Positions 41,601-50,835 of a stretch of 64,000 bases of DNA are shown piece after piece. The notes below the pieces were generated by a model. The model saw only the letters and a program-made list of their open reading frames with translations. It made no database searches and was not told where the DNA came from. How positions within the stretch are numbered: position 1 is the first letter of the stretch; each line of letters begins with the position of its first letter. Source of the stretch: UBA6627 sp965248675 (lineage in GTDB: Bacteria; Chloroflexota; Dehalococcoidia; UBA2979); contig CBDFJZ010000008.1 of NCBI GenBank assembly GCA_965248675.1, forward strand, positions 1,860,001 to 1,924,000, read 5' to 3'. A program made the translations under genes and the position numbers.

Positions 41601-42643
41601 ACGAGAACCCCCTCGCGAGGTCGCACCCCGGCGAGGTCGGCCATGAGCGTGAGTACCTCGGGATCGCGGGTGCCGATCGTGAGGCCGGTGAGGCCGGCGT
41701 CGGCCCACGCGAGGTACCGCTCGCGGATCCGCGCGGGCGGGCCGACCAGCGCGCCCTCGTCGAGGAATTCGTCGGGGACCTCTTCGAGCGCCTCGGCCTT
41801 CCGTCCGGCGAGATAAAGCTCCTGGATCCGCTCGGCGGCGTCGCCGTAGCCGCGCTTGATCATCTGGTTCTTGTGGAAGTTGGTGTCCTTGTGGCCCATG
41901 CCGCCGACGTAGAGGGCGACGCCCGGCTTGAGCTTGCGGAGCGCGCCGCGAACGTCGTCGGTGATCTCGACGGAGACGCCGGTCTGCATTTCGAAGCTGT
42001 CCCAGCCGTTGGTCTTACCGGCCCTGGCGAAGCCCTCCTCGATTGACTGGCGGTATTCGGGGGCACGATTCGGGACGAAGCCGAGTGGGAGCAGGCCGTC
42101 GCAGAGTTCGCCGGCCATACGGAGGTTGGCTGGGCCGCCGCTGCCGAGCCAGATCGGGAGCTCCGGGTTGGGGTGGAGGATCGACTTGAGCGGCTTGCCG
42201 ACGCCGAGCGCGCCGGGGCCGGTGTAGGGGAGCGAGATCTCGCGCCCCTCGTGGCTGACCGGCTCTTCACGGGCGAAGATCTTTTTCATGATCGAGACAT
42301 AATCGCGGATACGCCAGTACGGCTTCCCCCACGGCTCGCCGTACCAGCCCTCCACGATCTGGGGGCCGGAGACGCCGAGCCCGAGGATGAAGCGGTTGCC
42401 CCCGGCGAGGGCGTCGACGGTCTGGGCCGCCATCGCGGTGGCCGCCGCCGTGCGCGCGGCGAGCTGGATGATGCCGGTGCCGAGGCGGATGTGTTTCGTG
42501 TGCGCGGCGATGTAGGCAAGCGAGGTGATCGCGTCAGAACCGTATGCCTCGGCGGTCCAGACGGAATCGTAGCCGAGCGCTTCCGCATCCTTGATGAAGT
42601 CGATCGGCATGCCCATTTCGGGGATGCTGACGCCGAGTTTCAT
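41597..42643 (-). CDS. LLM-class flavin/F420-dependent oxidoreductase
   Basis: A 348-residue luciferase-like TIM-barrel protein. MKLGVSIPEMGMPIDFIKDA opens strand 1; GYDSVWTAEAYGSD, IRLGTGIIQLAARTA and NRFILGLGVSGPQIVEGWYG match the F420-dependent subgroup (5,10-methylenetetrahydromethanopterin reductase/FGD-like). It probably uses F420 or FMN for hydride transfer on an unknown organic substrate. ATG 42643 has GAGGGG upstream. It is translationally coupled to the PduO-type gene. Confidence 0.9.
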   Translation of the reverse strand: MKLGVSIPEMGMPIDFIKDAEALGYDSVWTAEAYGSDAITSLAYIAAHTKHIRLGTGIIQLAARTAAATAMAAQTVDALAGGNRFILGLGVSGPQIVEGWYGEPWGKPYWRIRDYVSIMKKIFAREEPVSHEGREISLPYTGPGALGVGKPLKSILHPNPELPIWLGSGGPANLRMAGELCDGLLPLGFVPNRAPEYRQSIEEGFARAGKTNGWDSFEMQTGVSVEITDDVRGALRKLKPGVALYVGGMGHKDTNFHKNQMIKRGYGDAAERIQELYLAGRKAEALEEVPDEFLDEGALVGPPARIRERYLAWADAGLTGLTIGTRDPEVLTLMADLAGVRPREGVLV

Positions 42644-42795
42644 GGATTTCCCCTCGTTCGCGAGACCGATGGTAGCGCCGAGCGGCAGGACGCGGGCTGA
42701 TCGCCTGAGCACGCCGGGATTCCGCTATTGAGCCGAGCCGTTCGGCCAAACCCAGATGCGGTGGTGCATAATCCGGGCACCGGGAGGGGTGCGAT

Positions 42796-44076
42796 ATGGC
42801 GATGGCGCTCGAGGGCGTGCGGGTTCTTGACGCGAGCGGGCCGATTGGGCACTACGCCGGGCGGATGCTGGCGGACCTCGGTGCGGACGTGATCAAGGTG
42901 GAGTCGCCCGGTGGCGACGTCGCGCGGCGCTGGCCGCCGCTGCTGCCCGAGGTGGACGAGCCCGAGTCCGGCTTGCAGTTCCTGCTCCTGAACGCGAACA
43001 AGCGCGGGGTGACGCTCGACGTGACCCAGGATCGAGGGCGCGAGCTGTACCTGGAGCTCGTGAAGACCGCCCATGTGGTGATCGACTCGCTGCAGGCGGA
43101 CGAGGCGGCGGAGCTGGCGTTGACGACAGACGACCTAGTCGCCGCGAAGCCCGACCTGATTCACACCTCGATCACCGGCTGGGGGCTGAGCGGGCCGCGC
43201 GCGAACTGGGCGTACGCAGACATCGTGGGCTGCGCCGTCTCGGGGACGATGCAACTGGCCGGGGTGGCCGAAGGGCCGCCGGAGCAACTCCCAGACATGC
43301 AGGGCTACCACTCGGCCTCGATCCAGGCGGCGGCGGGAACGATGGGCGCGCTGATCTACCAACAGAGCACGGGCGAGGGGCAGCGCGTCGAAGTCTCGAT
43401 GCAAGAGGCGATGTCGATGTCGCAGGAGACGGCGATGATGCAGGCCGACATTCTGGGCACGAACCGCGAGCGCGGCGTGCCGATGCGCGGTCTCGAAATC
43501 CCGGGCTGGGGGATGCACGAGGCGGCCGACGGATACGTGATGCTCGTCGCGTCCGGTCTCGCGGGATCGGGCTTCCCGGGCCTGGTTGAGCTGATGGCGG
43601 AGACCGGGGACGCGCAAGATCTGACCGAGGAGCCCTACCCCACGTTCATCGGCGAGAAGATGAACACGAACTTCATCATGGCGGCGCTCGCCGACCCGGA
43701 GCAGCAGGCCCCCGTGAAGGGCTTCCTCGCTCACATGGACGAGGTGGTGCGCGCGTTCTGCCGTAAGCACCCGAAGCTCTACCTCTACGAGGAGGGCCAG
43801 AAACGGCGCATCCTCGTGGGGATGGTGAGCACCCCGGAGGACATCCTCGACAGTCCGCAGCTCGCAGGGCGCAACTGGTGGGTTGACCTCGACGATCCCG
43901 GGCGAGGGGTGACGCTGCACTACCCCGGACCGCAGTGGCAGCTGCGTGGCACGCCGTCCACGCTACGGCGTCCTGCGCCGCTGCTGGGCGAGCACAATGA
44001 CGAGGTATTCGCGGAGATCGGCGTGGACGGCCGTGCGCTCGCGGCGTTGGCGTCGGAGGGAGTGGTGACGGGATGA
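42796..44076 (+). CDS. CaiB/BaiF CoA-transferase paralogue lacking the catalytic Asp (partner subunit)
   Basis: A 426-residue class III CoA-transferase fold: MLADLGADVIKVESPGGD, LLNANKRGVTLDVTQD. The residue aligning with the catalytic aspartate is Tyr171 (PDMQGYHSASIQAA), so this chain is probably inactive alone. It overlaps the next CoA-transferase gene by ATGA. The pair matches the two halves of the fused enzyme at 6761-9214, whose N-terminal domain also lacks the Asp, so a heterodimer of one silent and one active subunit is likely. GGGAGG precedes the ATG. Confidence 0.9.
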   Translation: MAMALEGVRVLDASGPIGHYAGRMLADLGADVIKVESPGGDVARRWPPLLPEVDEPESGLQFLLLNANKRGVTLDVTQDRGRELYLELVKTAHVVIDSLQADEAAELALTTDDLVAAKPDLIHTSITGWGLSGPRANWAYADIVGCAVSGTMQLAGVAEGPPEQLPDMQGYHSASIQAAAGTMGALIYQQSTGEGQRVEVSMQEAMSMSQETAMMQADILGTNRERGVPMRGLEIPGWGMHEAADGYVMLVASGLAGSGFPGLVELMAETGDAQDLTEEPYPTFIGEKMNTNFIMAALADPEQQAPVKGFLAHMDEVVRAFCRKHPKLYLYEEGQKRRILVGMVSTPEDILDSPQLAGRNWWVDLDDPGRGVTLHYPGPQWQLRGTPSTLRRPAPLLGEHNDEVFAEIGVDGRALAALASEGVVTG

Positions 44077-45332
44077 CGACGAACTGGCACAGCTCCAATG
44101 GATCGACGCCGCGACTGTTGGAGGGCGTGAAGTTCCTCGACCTGACATGGTTCGGCGCGGGGCCGATCGGCACCCGCACGATCGCTGGGATGGGCGCGGA
44201 CGTGGTCCGCGTCGAGACCGAGAAGCGGCCGGACGGCCTCCGCGTCGCGCCGCCGCGGCCGGTCGATGCGCAGGGCTACAACCTCTCCGGCTACTACAAC
44301 AACTTCAACACCGACAAGAAGAGCGTCACGATCGACCTCACCACCGAGCGCGGCCACGAGCTGGGCATGGACCTGGTGCAGTGGGCCGACATGATGATGA
44401 CGAACTTCACGCCGCGCGCGATCCGCCAGATCGGGATGGACTGGGAGACGGTCAGCCAGGCGAATCCCGGGATCATCGCGATGTATCAGCCGATGCAAGG
44501 GATGACCGGGCCGCACACCGAGTTTGGCGGGTTCGGCGCCGTCCTCGGGACGATCTGCGGGATCAACAGTCTCGCGGGGTCTGAGGGCAATGAGCCTGTG
44601 GGTGTGGGCACCAACTACACCGACTATGTAGTGAATCCGATCCACGCGGTGACCGGGCTGCTGGCGGCGCTCTACCACAAGCGGCGTTCTGGCGAGGGCC
44701 AGATGATCGACATGTCCCAGCTCGAGTCCTCGGTGGCGGCGCTCGCCGGACCGCTGTTCGCTCAGGCGAACGGGGGCGGCACCTACGTGCGCGAGGGCAA
44801 CCGCGTAAAGTTCGCGGCGCCACACGGGGCGTACCAGGTCCGCGACGCCGTCGACCGTCCGGATCGCTGGCTGGCGATCGCCTGCCTCGATGATGGCGAG
44901 TGGCGGCGCTTCGCCGGCGCGGCCGGCCACGCTGAGTGGGCCGACGACGCGCGCTTCGCGACGCTCGCCGATCGCAAGGCGAACGAGGACGCGCTCGACG
45001 CCCTCGTCGCCGACTGGGCGCGCGACCAGGACGGTGACGCCGCCCTCGCGAGGTTGCAGGCGGCGGACGTGCCGTCCGGGCTGGTGCTGAACGCGACCGA
45101 GGTGCTGAACGACGAGCAGATGGTGGCGCGCGAATACTTCCGCTACCTGGAGCACCCGGAGGCGGGGCTGCGGGCGCAGGACGGCTCCGGCTTCAAGCTG
45201 TCGAAGACCCCGTGCGAGCCGATGCGCGCCTCGCCAATGCTCGGCGAGCACACGTACGAGGTGGCGACGGAGATCCTCGGGCTGACGCCCGAGGAGATCG
45301 GCGACCTGGTGGCCGAGCAGGTGTTGTTCTAG
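44073..45332 (+). CDS. CaiB/BaiF CoA-transferase, catalytic partner subunit
   Basis: A 419-residue class III CoA-transferase. It keeps the aspartate (Asp184 in GTNYTDYVVNPIH), in the same Y-T-D context as Asp588 of the fused protein. Other shared features are the TWFGAGPIGTRTIAGMGADV N-terminus and the late LVLNATEVLNDEQMVAREYF segment. It is coupled to the previous gene by a four-base overlap. Together they should transfer CoA to an unidentified carboxylic acid. Confidence 0.93.
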   Translation: MTTNWHSSNGSTPRLLEGVKFLDLTWFGAGPIGTRTIAGMGADVVRVETEKRPDGLRVAPPRPVDAQGYNLSGYYNNFNTDKKSVTIDLTTERGHELGMDLVQWADMMMTNFTPRAIRQIGMDWETVSQANPGIIAMYQPMQGMTGPHTEFGGFGAVLGTICGINSLAGSEGNEPVGVGTNYTDYVVNPIHAVTGLLAALYHKRRSGEGQMIDMSQLESSVAALAGPLFAQANGGGTYVREGNRVKFAAPHGAYQVRDAVDRPDRWLAIACLDDGEWRRFAGAAGHAEWADDARFATLADRKANEDALDALVADWARDQDGDAALARLQAADVPSGLVLNATEVLNDEQMVAREYFRYLEHPEAGLRAQDGSGFKLSKTPCEPMRASPMLGEHTYEVATEILGLTPEEIGDLVAEQVLF

Positions 45333-45378
45333 CGGCGGGCCTGCAACGCGCAGGGTTGCCCTCGACGCGGGATGGGTG

Positions 45379-46452
45379 TCAGCCGAAGTCGAAGTCACCG
45401 AGCGTGATGTGGAAGCGACTGGCCGGGTTGCGGAGGGTAGGCACGATCGCTGGCGGGCCCTCGAACGGTGGGTTAGCGAAGTCGTACCAGCTCGTCGCGG
45501 CGGCGATGAAGCCTGACCTGCGGAGCGCATCCTCGTAAGCGTGTCCTGGCGGAAGCCAACAGGTGACTTCCGTGCAGCCACGCTCACGCATGCGGTCGCT
45601 ACCGGCGACGAGCAGCCGGCCGGCGACGCCCGGCTCGGCGGGGTCGACGAGCAGATCGGGCATGGTGGCGCGATCGCCCGATTGTCGGAAGACGGCGTAG
45701 CCGAGGCAGCGATCTCGGTCGATCGCCGCTAGGACGATCGTAGGTCCGCCTCGCGCATCTCGGTAGCGCCAGTTCAAGTAGCCTGCGGTGCGGACGGTGC
45801 TGGCCTCGAACGTCGCGCTCGCAAGCTGCCAGAGCTGATCGGTGCGGGCGTCGAAGCGGTCGAGGACGCTGACCGTGCCCGGCCCGGCATCCGGCCGAGG
45901 GCGCTTCGCTCCTCGTCGCGCGATCACGCTCCCCGACGCACGAAGCAGCTGCCTGATTCCGCCGGCGCTGTGGTGGGCGCGGGCGAATCGCCGAGCAGAG
46001 TGATGGCCGGTCCACACGGTGAGCGGGCGGAGAACCTCGGGTGTCACGTTGATGTGCAGCACCTGGGCGCTGTTGCTCGGCGTCCCGAATCCGATGTGTT
46101 GGTTGCGCTTGAACTGCTCGTTCCGGTAGGCGGCGAGCAGCCGAGAGATGCCGCGACCCCTGTATTCCGGGTCCACGGCCAGGTCGGCGCCATTCTCGGT
46201 GACGTACTCGGTGTCACCGACCTTGACGCGCCCGAACCAGCGGAGCCGAGACGCGACGATCCGTCCGTCGATCTCGACGACGGTGTGGTCGCCGACGTCG
46301 GCGGCGCCATCGCGGCCGAGCTTCCAGGTCAGATGATCGATTGGCGGCACTTCGATCTCAGCTCGTGGCCAGCTCGGGAACGAGAGTTGGATGATTCGGA
46401 GCATCTCCGGCAGGTCACCGATCGTGGCCTGCCGGATCGTCGGTTGGCCCAC
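45379..46452 (-). CDS. Double-GNAT-domain N-acetyltransferase
   Basis: About 357 residues. The first GNAT domain includes YVTENGADLAVDPEYRGRGI, with the RGRGI acetyl-CoA loop, and RNEQFKRNQHIGFGTPSN. The second half (YLNWRYRDARGGPTIVLAAI … GRLLVAGSDRMRERG) is a degenerate second GNAT fold, as in MshD-like or glycan-related acetyltransferases. GTG 46452 has GGGAGGG upstream; GTG 46485 would add 11 residues. Substrate unknown. Confidence 0.85.
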   Translation of the reverse strand: MGQPTIRQATIGDLPEMLRIIQLSFPSWPRAEIEVPPIDHLTWKLGRDGAADVGDHTVVEIDGRIVASRLRWFGRVKVGDTEYVTENGADLAVDPEYRGRGISRLLAAYRNEQFKRNQHIGFGTPSNSAQVLHINVTPEVLRPLTVWTGHHSARRFARAHHSAGGIRQLLRASGSVIARRGAKRPRPDAGPGTVSVLDRFDARTDQLWQLASATFEASTVRTAGYLNWRYRDARGGPTIVLAAIDRDRCLGYAVFRQSGDRATMPDLLVDPAEPGVAGRLLVAGSDRMRERGCTEVTCWLPPGHAYEDALRRSGFIAAATSWYDFANPPFEGPPAIVPTLRNPASRFHITLGDFDFG

Positions 46453-46660
46453 CAGCGCCGTCCCTCCCGGCGAACCCGCGACCACGCAACTCGGCTGCCA
46501 ATGCTAGGGTGCGGAGCCGGTGAATGTCTCTGTGTCCTACTCTCTACGCTGGCGAGTTTCACAGGGCTGTTAAGCTCTGGCGAGACGCTCCAGTGCGTAT
46601 CATCGAAACAGCGAATTCTTCGCCGGCGCGCGCAGGCGAGTCAGTCTGAACGGGCACCTC

Positions 46661-48052
46661 ATGACTCTCGAGACTCCCACGCGGTCGGCGACCGCGGGCG
46701 GCGATGGCGACGGCGATGGGGCGCTGCAGGCCCCCAGGATCGCCGAACTCCGCGCGGCATTCGACGCCGAGCCCCGCAACCGGTTGGCGCAGAACGCGGT
46801 GACGCGGACGGCGATCGACGAGGTCGCGGTGAACCGCGAGATCGTGGCCAGTACCGACCACACGTTCTCGCATCTGCTCGATAAGTGGACAGTCACCGAT
46901 CAGAAGCAGTCGGGTCGCTGCTGGCTGTTCGCGGGTATGAACCTCTTTCGCGTTGGCGCGATGGAGCAGATGGATCTGAAGGGGTTCGAGTTCTCGCAGA
47001 CCTACCTGTTCTTCTGGGACAAGTTCGAGCGGGCGAACTACTTCCTCGAAGCGATGATCGAGACCTCGGACCGGCCGGTCGACGACCGGGTGGTGGCCTG
47101 GCTGCTCGCCCACCCGGCGGACGACGGCGGGCAATGGAACATGTTCGCCAGCCTGGTGGGGAAGTACGGCCTGGCGCCGAAGGCGGCGATGCCGGAGACG
47201 GTGAGCTCCGAGCGCACGATGCCGATGAACCGCCACCTGGTGCAGCGCCTCCGCGAGGGCGCGCGCGACATCCGCGAGCTGCGCGAGCGGGGCGCGTCGA
47301 TTGGCGCGCTGCGCGAGGCGAAGGACGCGACCCTCGAGGGCGTGTTCCGCATCCTGTCGATCCACCTCGGCACCCCACCCGAGCGCTTCGACTGGCAGTG
47401 GAACGACAAGGACGATGCCTTCCATCGCGACGGCGAGCTGACGCCTCAAGCGTTCGCCAGGAAGTACGTCGACATTCCGTTCGACGAGTACGTCTGTCTG
47501 GTCAACGACCCCCGGCCGGGCAGTCCGTTCGGGCGCACGTTCACGGTCGAGTACCTCGGCAATGTGGTCGGCGGCGATCCGGTGCGCTACCTCAACGTCG
47601 AGATTCGCGTGATGAAAGAATTGACGATGCGCTCGATCGTCGGGCGCGGCGAGCCGGTCTGGATGGGCTGCGACGTCGGCAAGATGATGCTGCGCGACCA
47701 GGGGATCTGGGACGCCAAGATGTTCGACTACGGCTCGCTCTACGGGGCCAGCTTCGACCTCGATAAGGCACAGCGGCTGCGCTACCACCAGACGTTCATG
47801 ACCCACGCGATGCTGTTCACGGGCGTGGATGTCGTGGACGAGACGCCTAGACGCTGGCGGGTGGAGAACTCCTGGGGCGACAAGAACGGTCGCAAGGGGT
47901 TCTACGTGATGAACGATTCGTGGTTCGACGAGTACATGTTCGAGGTGGCAGTGCGGCGCGAGGATTTGCCTGCGGAGCTGCAGGACGCGCTGGCGCTGGA
48001 GCCGATCGTCCTCCCGCCGTGGGACCCGATGGGAGCGCTCGCCTCGGGTTGA
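46661..48052 (+). CDS. pepC: C1-family cysteine aminopeptidase (PepC / bleomycin hydrolase)
   Basis: A 463-residue papain-fold aminopeptidase. Catalytic Cys87 (DQKQSGRCWLFAG), His382 (THAMLFTG) and Asn403 (RVENSWGD) are all present. SQTYLFFWDKFERANYFLE and GGQWNMFASLVGKYG are typical. PepC enzymes are cytoplasmic hexamers that trim N-terminal residues from peptides. Family length is near 450. The ribosome binding site is weak. It is divergent from the acetyltransferase gene, with about 200 bases between. Confidence 0.95.
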   Translation: MTLETPTRSATAGGDGDGDGALQAPRIAELRAAFDAEPRNRLAQNAVTRTAIDEVAVNREIVASTDHTFSHLLDKWTVTDQKQSGRCWLFAGMNLFRVGAMEQMDLKGFEFSQTYLFFWDKFERANYFLEAMIETSDRPVDDRVVAWLLAHPADDGGQWNMFASLVGKYGLAPKAAMPETVSSERTMPMNRHLVQRLREGARDIRELRERGASIGALREAKDATLEGVFRILSIHLGTPPERFDWQWNDKDDAFHRDGELTPQAFARKYVDIPFDEYVCLVNDPRPGSPFGRTFTVEYLGNVVGGDPVRYLNVEIRVMKELTMRSIVGRGEPVWMGCDVGKMMLRDQGIWDAKMFDYGSLYGASFDLDKAQRLRYHQTFMTHAMLFTGVDVVDETPRRWRVENSWGDKNGRKGFYVMNDSWFDEYMFEVAVRREDLPAELQDALALEPIVLPPWDPMGALASG

Positions 48053-48171
48053 CGCGACGTCATTCATCGCGCGGACGGATCGAGGTCTGACTGATACCTC
48101 GAGGTAACCTTCCACGCGATCGCGTCGAGCGGTTCCTGCGGACGCGCCCGACCGACCAGACGCTGCGCTGG

Positions 48172-49056
48172 GTGGCCGCCACTTGCGGCACCCGCCATCG
48201 CGTCGTCGGCGCGCACCGCCTTCCGGGCGGGATCGCTGTCGCCACCCACCTCGTCACCGTCGAATCCCCTCGAGGAATGCGCGACCGCGTCGTGCTCCGC
48301 CGCTTCGTCCGCGCCGACTGGCTCGCGCAGGAGCCCGACGCCCCCGCCAACGAGGCCCTCGCCCTCGGGATCGCCGCCCGCGCCGACATCACCACTCCCG
48401 AGCTGATCGCCGCTGACCTCACCGGCGTCACCACCGACGCCCCCGCGCTGCTCCTCTCGAGGCTCCCCGGCCGCGCCGACCTCCAACCGCGCGACCTCGA
48501 TAGCTGGCTGCGGCAGCAGGCCGAGGCGCTGCCCGCAATCCACGCCGTGACCGGCAACGACCTGGGCGCGGTCCCCCGCTACGAACCGTGGATCGACCTC
48601 GACGCCCTCGAGGTGCCGCGGTGGACGCGCGAGCCCGAGGCGTGGGCGGCGGTGATCGCGCTCGCGCGCGGCAGGCGGCCGCGCGTGCGCGGGCGGTTCA
48701 TTCACCGCGACTACCACCCGATGAACGTGCTCTGGTCGCGCGGCCGCCTGACCGGCGTCGTCGATTGGACCAACGCCCGCATCGGGCCGCCCGGGATCGA
48801 CGTCGCCTGGGCACGCCAGAACCTCGTCGTCTCCCACGGGGTCGCGGTGGCGGAGCGGTTCCGGCAGCTCGCGAAGGCGGCGCTCGGGCACGAGCAGGAC
48901 CCCGTGTGGGACGCCCTCGGCGTCGTCGAGACGCTGAACCGGCCGGACATCGGCTCGCTGTCGCAGTGGCACGACCTGGGGCTGACGTCGCTCACGAAGG
49001 CGATGGTGCGACGCCGACTCGATGCGTACGCGGTGTCGATTGCGCGGCGCGCGTAG
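48172..49056 (+). CDS. Aminoglycoside phosphotransferase-family kinase-like protein
   Basis: A 294-residue APH-fold protein. FIHRDYHPMNVLW is the Brenner-type catalytic loop and GVVDWTNARIGPPGIDVAWA the metal-binding DxD-like region. LLLSRLPGRADL belongs to the hinge. The substrate is unlikely to be an antibiotic specifically; choline/homoserine-like small molecules are equally possible. The frame is open upstream to about 48091, where a CTG follows GAGG, and the extra LPRDRVERFLRTRPTD looks like the normal N-terminal helix, so the true start may be there. Confidence 0.85.
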   Translation: MAATCGTRHRVVGAHRLPGGIAVATHLVTVESPRGMRDRVVLRRFVRADWLAQEPDAPANEALALGIAARADITTPELIAADLTGVTTDAPALLLSRLPGRADLQPRDLDSWLRQQAEALPAIHAVTGNDLGAVPRYEPWIDLDALEVPRWTREPEAWAAVIALARGRRPRVRGRFIHRDYHPMNVLWSRGRLTGVVDWTNARIGPPGIDVAWARQNLVVSHGVAVAERFRQLAKAALGHEQDPVWDALGVVETLNRPDIGSLSQWHDLGLTSLTKAMVRRRLDAYAVSIARRA

Positions 49057-49133
49057 CGAGCGGTCGCCGCTGCGCATTGACGCCACCTGCGCCGGAGTGC
49101 TACCGAAGGCGGGCACTACAAGAGGAGGCGCCC

Positions 49134-50318
49134 GTGGCCCAGCAACGCGAGGCGGCGATCGTCGGCGTACACGAGTACCCGAGTCGCTATGACCCGGATG
49201 TGTCGGCGATGCAGATCAAGGCGCGATCGATAAAAGCGGCGCTCGACGATGCCGGACTGCAGTGGGGCGACATCGACGCGCTCTACGACGCGCAGGACGG
49301 CGAGGGCGGCGGCGGCCTGGGGGTGTCCGCGTACCTCGGGATCAAGCCCACGGTGATGGACACGACCCAGGTGGGCGGCTCGTCGTACGAGTTCCAGGCG
49401 GCGCACGCGATGCGCGACATCGCCGACGGCAAGGCGAGCGTGGCGGTGCTGTCATACGGCTCGAAGGCGGCGACACTGCGCACGCCGATCGGCACCGGCG
49501 GCGCGACCAGCGGCGGCGCGTGGCAGCCGAACATGGAGGCGCCCTATGGCCAGACGCTGATCGCGAACTACGCGATGGTCGCCCAGCGCCACATGCACGA
49601 GTACGGGACGACGAGCAAGCAGCTCGCCGAAATTTCCGTCGCGACGCGCTACCACGCGATGCGCAATCCGCAGGCTGTGCAGGCGATGACCGATCTGCAG
49701 TTCGTCGGTGTGAACGAGATCAGCGTCCAGGACGTGATGGAGTCGCGGATGATCGCGGACCCCTTGCACCTCCTCGAGTGCTGCATGGTCAGCGACGGCG
49801 GTGGCGCGCTGGTGATCGCCTCAAAGGACGTCGTGAAGGACACGAAGAAGAAGCCGGTCTGGCTCATCGGCAGCGGCGAGGCGACGAAGTACCGCGAGAA
49901 CGGCGCCGACATCACCACCAGCGCCGGCGCGCAGGGCGCGCCGATCGCCTTCGCCGAGGCGGGCGTGACCCCCGATCAGGTCGACATCGCGATGATCTAC
50001 GACTCGTTCTCGATCACGGTCGCGGTGTGTCTCGAGGATCTCGGCTTCTGCAAGAAGGGCGAGGTCGGCGACTTCGTCAGCGGTGGCCGCATGAAGTTCG
50101 ATCAGGACGGTGCGCCGGCGCTGAACACCGACGGCGGCGGGCTCTCCTCGAACCACCCGGGGATGCGCGGAATCTTCCTGCTGTTCGAGAGCGCGCGGCA
50201 GCTCCGAGGCGAGTCGAACTCGCAGGTGCCGGACGCCAGGCTGGCGGTCGCGCACGGCAACGGCGGCCTGCTCGGTGGCAGCCACACCGGCGGCACCGTG
50301 ATCCTCGCGGCGGACTAG
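49134..50318 (+). CDS. Thiolase-superfamily protein without nucleophilic Cys (Ltp2-like aldolase candidate)
   Basis: A 394-residue thiolase-fold protein. Where degradative thiolases have their nucleophilic Cys this chain reads VGGSSYEFQAAHA (Ser84). The C-terminal CxG motif is also replaced by HGNGGLLGGS. It keeps MIYDSFSITVAVCLEDLGFC (Tyr289) and NTDGGGLSSNHPG (His341), as in the lipid-transfer-protein group that includes the steroid retro-aldolase Ltp2. The next gene encodes a DUF35 protein, the known partner of Ltp2-like enzymes. C-C bond cleavage of an acyl-CoA is inferred. GTG start with AGAGGAGG upstream. Confidence 0.87.
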   Translation: MAQQREAAIVGVHEYPSRYDPDVSAMQIKARSIKAALDDAGLQWGDIDALYDAQDGEGGGGLGVSAYLGIKPTVMDTTQVGGSSYEFQAAHAMRDIADGKASVAVLSYGSKAATLRTPIGTGGATSGGAWQPNMEAPYGQTLIANYAMVAQRHMHEYGTTSKQLAEISVATRYHAMRNPQAVQAMTDLQFVGVNEISVQDVMESRMIADPLHLLECCMVSDGGGALVIASKDVVKDTKKKPVWLIGSGEATKYRENGADITTSAGAQGAPIAFAEAGVTPDQVDIAMIYDSFSITVAVCLEDLGFCKKGEVGDFVSGGRMKFDQDGAPALNTDGGGLSSNHPGMRGIFLLFESARQLRGESNSQVPDARLAVAHGNGGLLGGSHTGGTVILAAD

Positions 50319-50340
50319 CGGGACTCAAGGAGCAAGAACG

Positions 50341-50754
50341 ATGTCGAAACGACCAATGCCGAAGTTCTTCGAGCCCGACACCCAGGCCTTCTGGGACGCG
50401 ACGAAGGACCAGCAGCTCGTCTACCAGCAGTGCAACGTGTGCAACGAGGTGGTCTTCACCCCGAGGGCGCACTGCACCAACTGCGGAAGCGATGACCTGG
50501 CGCAGAAGGAGTCGAAGGGCGAGGGAACGGTGTACACGTACTCCGTCGTCCGTCAGAACCGGAACCCCGCCTTCGCGGACCTCGGCGCCTACGCGCTCGC
50601 CTACATCGACCTCGACGAGGGCTTCCGCATGCTCTCGAACGTGGTCGGCGTCGAGAACCCGCTGACCGACGTCAGCGTCGGGCAGCGCGTAAAGGTGAAG
50701 TTCGAACAGCAGGACGAGGGGGAGTACCTGATCCCATTGTTCGAGCCGATCTAA
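50341..50754 (+). CDS. Zn-ribbon/OB-fold DUF35 protein
   Basis: A 137-residue protein with an N-terminal helix, a rubredoxin-like zinc ribbon (Cys31, Cys34, Cys45, Cys48 in CNVCNEV…CTNCGS) and an OB-fold (GTVYTYSVVRQNRNP … GQRVKVKFEQ). DUF35 proteins bind acyl-CoA and complex with thiolase-like enzymes. It lies 22 bases after the thiolase-like gene, clearly one operon. Expected to complete the active site of that partner. Confidence 0.93.
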   Translation: MSKRPMPKFFEPDTQAFWDATKDQQLVYQQCNVCNEVVFTPRAHCTNCGSDDLAQKESKGEGTVYTYSVVRQNRNPAFADLGAYALAYIDLDEGFRMLSNVVGVENPLTDVSVGQRVKVKFEQQDEGEYLIPLFEPI

Positions 50755-50835
50755 ACTCGAAGCCCCCGGCTTCACGTCGAACCGGCGCCCCATCGGGCGC
50801 CGGCTGCCGGTGTGATCGAGGGAGGGGGACTGCTC

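Noticed and set aside
43920..45587. 555-codon minus-strand open frame
   Set aside because: Antisense to the conserved split CoA-transferase pair.
46559..48115. 518-codon minus-strand open frame
   Set aside because: Antisense to PepC, whose catalytic triad is intact on the plus strand.
48172..49056. Aminoglycoside resistance gene
   Set aside because: The APH fold also covers choline, homoserine and fructosamine kinases; nothing here shows antibiotic specificity.
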